Source: Opitutales bacterium
GTDB lineage: Bacteria; Verrucomicrobiota; Verrucomicrobiia; Opitutales; Intestinicryptomonadaceae
DNA: 8,287 bases
Direction: 5' to 3'
NCBI GenBank assembly: GCA_021641325.1
Contig: JAJXPD010000097.1
Location: forward strand, 1-8,287
Made by a program: the position numbers and the translations under genes. Below, in pieces: positions 6,364 to 8,287 of this stretch (its first letter is position 1; the number at the start of each line of letters is the position of its first letter). The notes beneath the pieces were generated by a model. The model did no database searches. It worked only from the letters and a program-made list of their open reading frames with translations, and was not told the DNA's origin.

Positions 6364-6368
6364 TTTTT
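6345..6368. terminator. Possible small bidirectional terminator at the convergent gene ends
   Basis: A perfect 10-bp palindrome ACGCATGCGT (6351-6360) is flanked by CAAAAG on the left and TAGTTTTTG on the right. Each transcript would therefore end with a short hairpin followed by a U run (five Us rightward, four Us leftward). It lies where the two operons converge, and their stop codons fall inside it. The stem is short, with only a 4-nt loop if ACG/CGT pair, so efficiency is doubtful. Confidence 0.35.
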
Positions 6369-7358
6369 GGAGAAGTCCAAATCGACGTACACGGGGCGGT
6401 GGTCGCTTGCGTCTCCGCCGCGCTTCCAAACGGCGGCGGCGCCCGAAAGGAACGGGAGCATTGGCTTCGAAAACAGGAAGAAATCGTACCTGTAAAATAT
6501 GTTTTTCTTCGACCAAAAATAAGTGTACTCGCGCCCGTCTTCGTCCGACTGCGGAACGAGAACCATGCCGCGAATGTTCCGCAAAAGCGCGTCGCTCGGC
6601 TCCTGATTGAAGTCTCCCGCAACGATTACGTTTTTGCAGCCGCCCGTTTCGCTTTTGATTCTCGCGGAAATCGCCCTAAGCTCCGCAAAGCGGAACGGCG
6701 TGAATTTTTCGTCCGACTTCCTCGCCCCGAGCGGACTTTTCAGGTGGACGGCGAACGCGTACCATTTTACGCCGCGGACATCAAAGCACGCGCCGAGCGT
6801 GCCGCGCGGCGAAAAGCGGTTGTCGCCCTTGAACTCGAATTTGATGTCGCAGCAGTCCACGAATTTTTCGGGCTTTATGCGCGACATTATCGCCACGCGC
6901 GACGGCGAGTCGTAGCGGGTTGTGGCGGTGTATTCGTAGACAAGCCCCTCGAATTTCGCGAGGTCGTCGCGCAGTTCGCGCAGAAAGGCTGCGTCGCCCA
7001 TTTCGTCTATCAGCAGAACGTCGGCGTTTATCGCCGCAAGCGACTTGCGCAACGCCGTCTTCTCCGCTTCCGGCTTGGGCGACTGCACGTACTTCCCGCC
7101 GATTTTCCGCCCCGCCACAGAATAGTTGCGGACATTCCAAGTGCACACGCGCACCCTGCCCTCCGCAACCGACGAAGTCCGCACGGGAACTTCCGACGGG
7201 GGAATCGGTGCGGGCTGGTCGGCGGGCTGTCCGCCGTCGAAGTCGGGCGAAAACAGCGACCACAGCACCCACAGCAAAACGACCGCCGCAAACTGAGCGG
7301 CGCGTTTCGGCGACGGTTTGCGGAAGCTACGCCTGCGGCTGGTACGGGGAATTTTCAC
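6360..7358 (-). CDS. Membrane-anchored endonuclease/exonuclease/phosphatase (DNase I-like) family protein
   Basis: 332 residues. A very basic N-terminus (KIPRTSRRRSFRKPSPKR) precedes one hydrophobic helix (about 20-37), then a Pro-rich linker (45-58). Predicted topology is an inner-membrane anchor with the catalytic domain in the periplasm. The EEP domain has its full set of motifs: TWNVRN (74-79, Asn76 region), the metal-binding acid in IDEMGD (Glu119), AVHLKS (His205), GDFNQEPSD (Asp249, Asn251), YRYDFF (near 290) and SDHRPVYV (Asp319-His320). The family cleaves phosphodiesters in DNA, RNA, lipids or inositol phosphates; the substrate cannot be read here. The start is GTG at 7358; no ATG/GTG/TTG lies between it and the membrane helix. 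It overlaps the ribE 3' end by 32 bp with only a weak Shine-Dalgarno, so translation is probably coupled to ribE. The stop overlaps that of the convergent GYF_2 gene. Confidence 0.85.
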   Translation of the reverse strand: MKIPRTSRRRSFRKPSPKRAAQFAAVVLLWVLWSLFSPDFDGGQPADQPAPIPPSEVPVRTSSVAEGRVRVCTWNVRNYSVAGRKIGGKYVQSPKPEAEKTALRKSLAAINADVLLIDEMGDAAFLRELRDDLAKFEGLVYEYTATTRYDSPSRVAIMSRIKPEKFVDCCDIKFEFKGDNRFSPRGTLGACFDVRGVKWYAFAVHLKSPLGARKSDEKFTPFRFAELRAISARIKSETGGCKNVIVAGDFNQEPSDALLRNIRGMVLVPQSDEDGREYTYFWSKKNIFYRYDFFLFSKPMLPFLSGAAAVWKRGGDASDHRPVYVDLDFSKN

Positions 7359-7950
7359 GGCTGCCCGCGGCTATTTTCTCGACGTATTTTGCGAGTATGT
7401 CGAATTCGAGATTGACGAATTTCCCCGCCTTGCAGTCGGCGAGGTTCGTCACTTCGAGCGTATGCGGAATGAGCCACACCGCGAGCGAGTCGGCATGCGC
7501 CTCGGCAATCGTAAGAGAAATGCCGTCTATTGCGATGCTTCCCTTGTACACGACGTACTTTGAAAATTCCGCGGGAACGGCGACGCGCAGATAATAGTTT
7601 TTGCCGCGCTGTTCGAAGTCGAGCACGGTACTGCGGACGTCCACATGCCCGCTTACGAAGTGCCCGCCCAAACGCGCGTCGGCGGCGAGCGGACGCTCCA
7701 AATTCACGAGAGCACCGCGCGACATCCCCTCGAAGCTCGTCAGGCGGATAGTCTCTTCGAGAAGCTCGAACGACACCGTGTTGCCCTCGCGCCCGACGAG
7801 CGTCAGGCAGCAGCCGTTGCACGCAAGGGAGTCGCCCTCGGCGAGCGAGTCGGCGATAATGTCGGGAACTTCAAGCTTCAAGAGCCAAGCCGCTTTTTTT
7901 TCCTCGAAAGAAACCACTTTTCCCGTGGCCTCGACAATACCCGTAAACAT
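7327..7950 (-). CDS. ribE: Riboflavin synthase, alpha subunit
   Basis: 207 residues, normal length. Catalyses the last step of riboflavin synthesis: two molecules of 6,7-dimethyl-8-ribityllumazine give riboflavin plus 5-amino-6-ribitylaminouracil (EC 2.5.1.9), as a cytosolic homotrimer. It has the diagnostic N-terminus MFTGIVEATGKV and two lumazine-binding repeats. Repeat 1 (about 1-96) carries NGCCLTLV. Repeat 2 (about 97-195) is opened by GGHFVSGHVD (95-104) and includes KGSIAIDGISLTI (136-148) and IPHTLEVTNL (161-170), ending at LEFDILAKYVEK. The last 15 residues beyond the family core are low-complexity and overlap the downstream gene. The ATG at 7950 has AAGGA (7958-7962) 7 nt upstream. 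It is called ribE by the common convention (ribC in E. coli). No other rib gene is in the window, and the gene has its own promoter. Confidence 0.97.
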   Translation of the reverse strand: MFTGIVEATGKVVSFEEKKAAWLLKLEVPDIIADSLAEGDSLACNGCCLTLVGREGNTVSFELLEETIRLTSFEGMSRGALVNLERPLAADARLGGHFVSGHVDVRSTVLDFEQRGKNYYLRVAVPAEFSKYVVYKGSIAIDGISLTIAEAHADSLAVWLIPHTLEVTNLADCKAGKFVNLEFDILAKYVEKIAAGSRENSPYQPQA

Positions 7951-7983
7951 AAAAAATTCCTTCGTGTTAAAGATTATGAACCC

Positions 7984-8011
7984 AGTCTACGAAACGCCGC
8001 CCGATTGTCAA
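7984..8011 (-). promoter_or_regulatory. Sigma70-like promoter of ribE
   Basis: On the minus strand a perfect TTGACA (-35, 8011-8006) is followed after 16 bp by TAGACT (-10, 7989-7984; 4 of 6 matches to TATAAT). A start site near 7977 would give a leader of about 27 nt holding the AAGGA ribosome-binding site. Its location between an upstream terminator and ribE supports it. The leader is too short for an FMN riboswitch. Confidence 0.6.
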
Positions 8012-8028
8012 GGCGATTGCCCCGAACG

Positions 8029-8052
8029 CAAAAGCCCGCCGTGTCGGCGGGC
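8029..8052 (-). terminator. Intrinsic terminator downstream of the right-edge gene
   Basis: A perfect 8-bp GC stem, GCCCGCCG (8034-8041) and CGGCGGGC (8045-8052), closes a 3-nt loop. Read on the minus strand it is followed by TTTT (8033-8030). This fits Rho-independent termination of the minus-strand gene ending at 8135 and insulates ribE from it. The U run is short. It has no U run in the plus direction. Confidence 0.7.
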
Positions 8053-8079
8053 GCGGTTGATTGTTCGGCAAACTCCGCC

Positions 8080-8095
8080 GCAAAGCCCGCTTTGC
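8080..8095. repeat. Short perfect inverted repeat in the intergenic region
   Basis: GCAAAGC (8080-8086) and GCTTTGC (8089-8095) are exact reverse complements separated by CC. It lies 40 bp past the stop of the right-edge gene, so it may be a 3'-end stabilising hairpin or part of a tandem termination signal with the 8029-8052 stem. No U run follows on either strand. The rest of the gap 7951-8134 holds only the ribE promoter and the terminator. Confidence 0.4.
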
Positions 8096-8134
8096 GCCCC
8101 GACGCCCTCGGATGCGGCGGGCGGAGGAGCGCGG

Positions 8135-8287
8135 TCAATAGCGGCGTTTTTTGGAATAGAGCCTGTCGTGAATGACCTTTTCGAGACGCAGAAGCTGGTA
8201 ATCGGAACGGCGTTCGAGAATGGACTCCAAGCTTTCCATGAACGATTCGGGCGTGTAGTTTGCCGATTCGAGCAGATACATTATTAT
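8135..8287 (-). CDS. C-terminal part of an unrecognised protein (partial)
   Basis: 50 codons and a TGA stop, with the frame open to the right edge of the window. The visible tail is amphipathic and rich in Glu, Leu, Arg and Tyr, reading ESFMESLESILERRSDYQLL and then a very basic end RLYSKKRRY. It has the look of a helical C-terminus, perhaps nucleic-acid- or membrane-surface-contacting. An ATG at 8281 sits two codons from the window edge, so a complete 48-residue small protein is also possible, although no upstream sequence is available to judge a ribosome-binding site. I do not recognise the family. Coding is supported by the terminator placed about 80 bp past its stop and by the separate ribE promoter. 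Confidence 0.6.
   Translation of the reverse strand: MIMYLLESANYTPESFMESLESILERRSDYQLLRLEKVIHDRLYSKKRRY

Noticed and set aside
5224..6516. 430-codon open frame on the minus strand opposite mnmE and the GYF_2 gene
   Set aside because: It is antisense to two confidently identified genes and its translation is Arg/Pro/Ala-rich without motifs. It is a by-product of GC-rich codon use.
5937..7415. 492-codon plus-strand open frame through the EEP gene
   Set aside because: It is antisense to the EEP gene, which has an intact active site, and its start lies inside the GYF_2/DUF4328 gene. The translation is Arg-rich.
7804..7821. Double cysteine in riboflavin synthase (NGCCLTLV) as an unusual feature
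   Set aside because: NGCCLTV is also found in known riboflavin synthases such as the E. coli enzyme.
7951..8134. FMN riboswitch upstream of ribE
   Set aside because: No RFN consensus strings are visible, and the segment is filled by a promoter and a terminator.

Overview
The window is a gene-dense, GC-rich stretch of chromosome from a Gram-negative (diderm) bacterium. Several products carry signal peptides, a lipobox or membrane anchors. The left-hand order (inactive HtrA-like PDZ protein, DUF3450-like coiled-coil protein, start of an ExbB-type channel protein with a secreted coiled-coil leader) resembles TonB2/ExbB clusters of gammaproteobacteria and, from memory of gene order, of Verrucomicrobiota such as Opitutales. 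I lean towards Verrucomicrobiota or a related PVC lineage, but this is inference and no rRNA marker is present.

Layout. Positions 1-3409 hold a minus-strand run: M24 peptidase (2291-3409), HtrA-like pseudoprotease with two PDZ domains (868-2253), DUF3450-like secreted coiled-coil protein (284-868) and the first 98 codons of a probable TtpC/ExbB-like protein (1-294). The last three overlap at their ends, which suggests one translationally coupled operon. Positions 3410-3454 form a 45-bp divergent control region containing a perfect 7-bp-arm inverted repeat. Positions 3455-6363 hold a plus-strand operon: DUF192 lipoprotein, a 90-residue two-helix membrane protein, the tRNA-modification GTPase MnmE, and a GYF_2/DUF4328 membrane protein. 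All of its junctions overlap or are 1 nt apart. It meets a convergent minus-strand pair at 6360-6363, where the two stop codons overlap. That pair is riboflavin synthase ribE (7327-7950) followed by a membrane-anchored endonuclease/exonuclease/phosphatase-family protein (6360-7358). ribE has its own sigma70-like promoter and is separated by an intrinsic terminator from the 3' end of an unrecognised gene (8135-8287).

How the genes work together. The left operon looks like envelope machinery: a proton-motive-force-driven ExbB-type complex whose periplasmic partners are the coiled-coil protein and probably the protease-dead PDZ protein. The remaining genes are mostly housekeeping (tRNA wobble modification, riboflavin synthesis) joined to poorly characterised envelope proteins. 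I see no mobile element, CRISPR array, tRNA, rRNA or riboswitch. The most interesting candidate for something undescribed is the pseudoprotease within the ExbB-type operon. The rest is ordinary compact chromosomal sequence.
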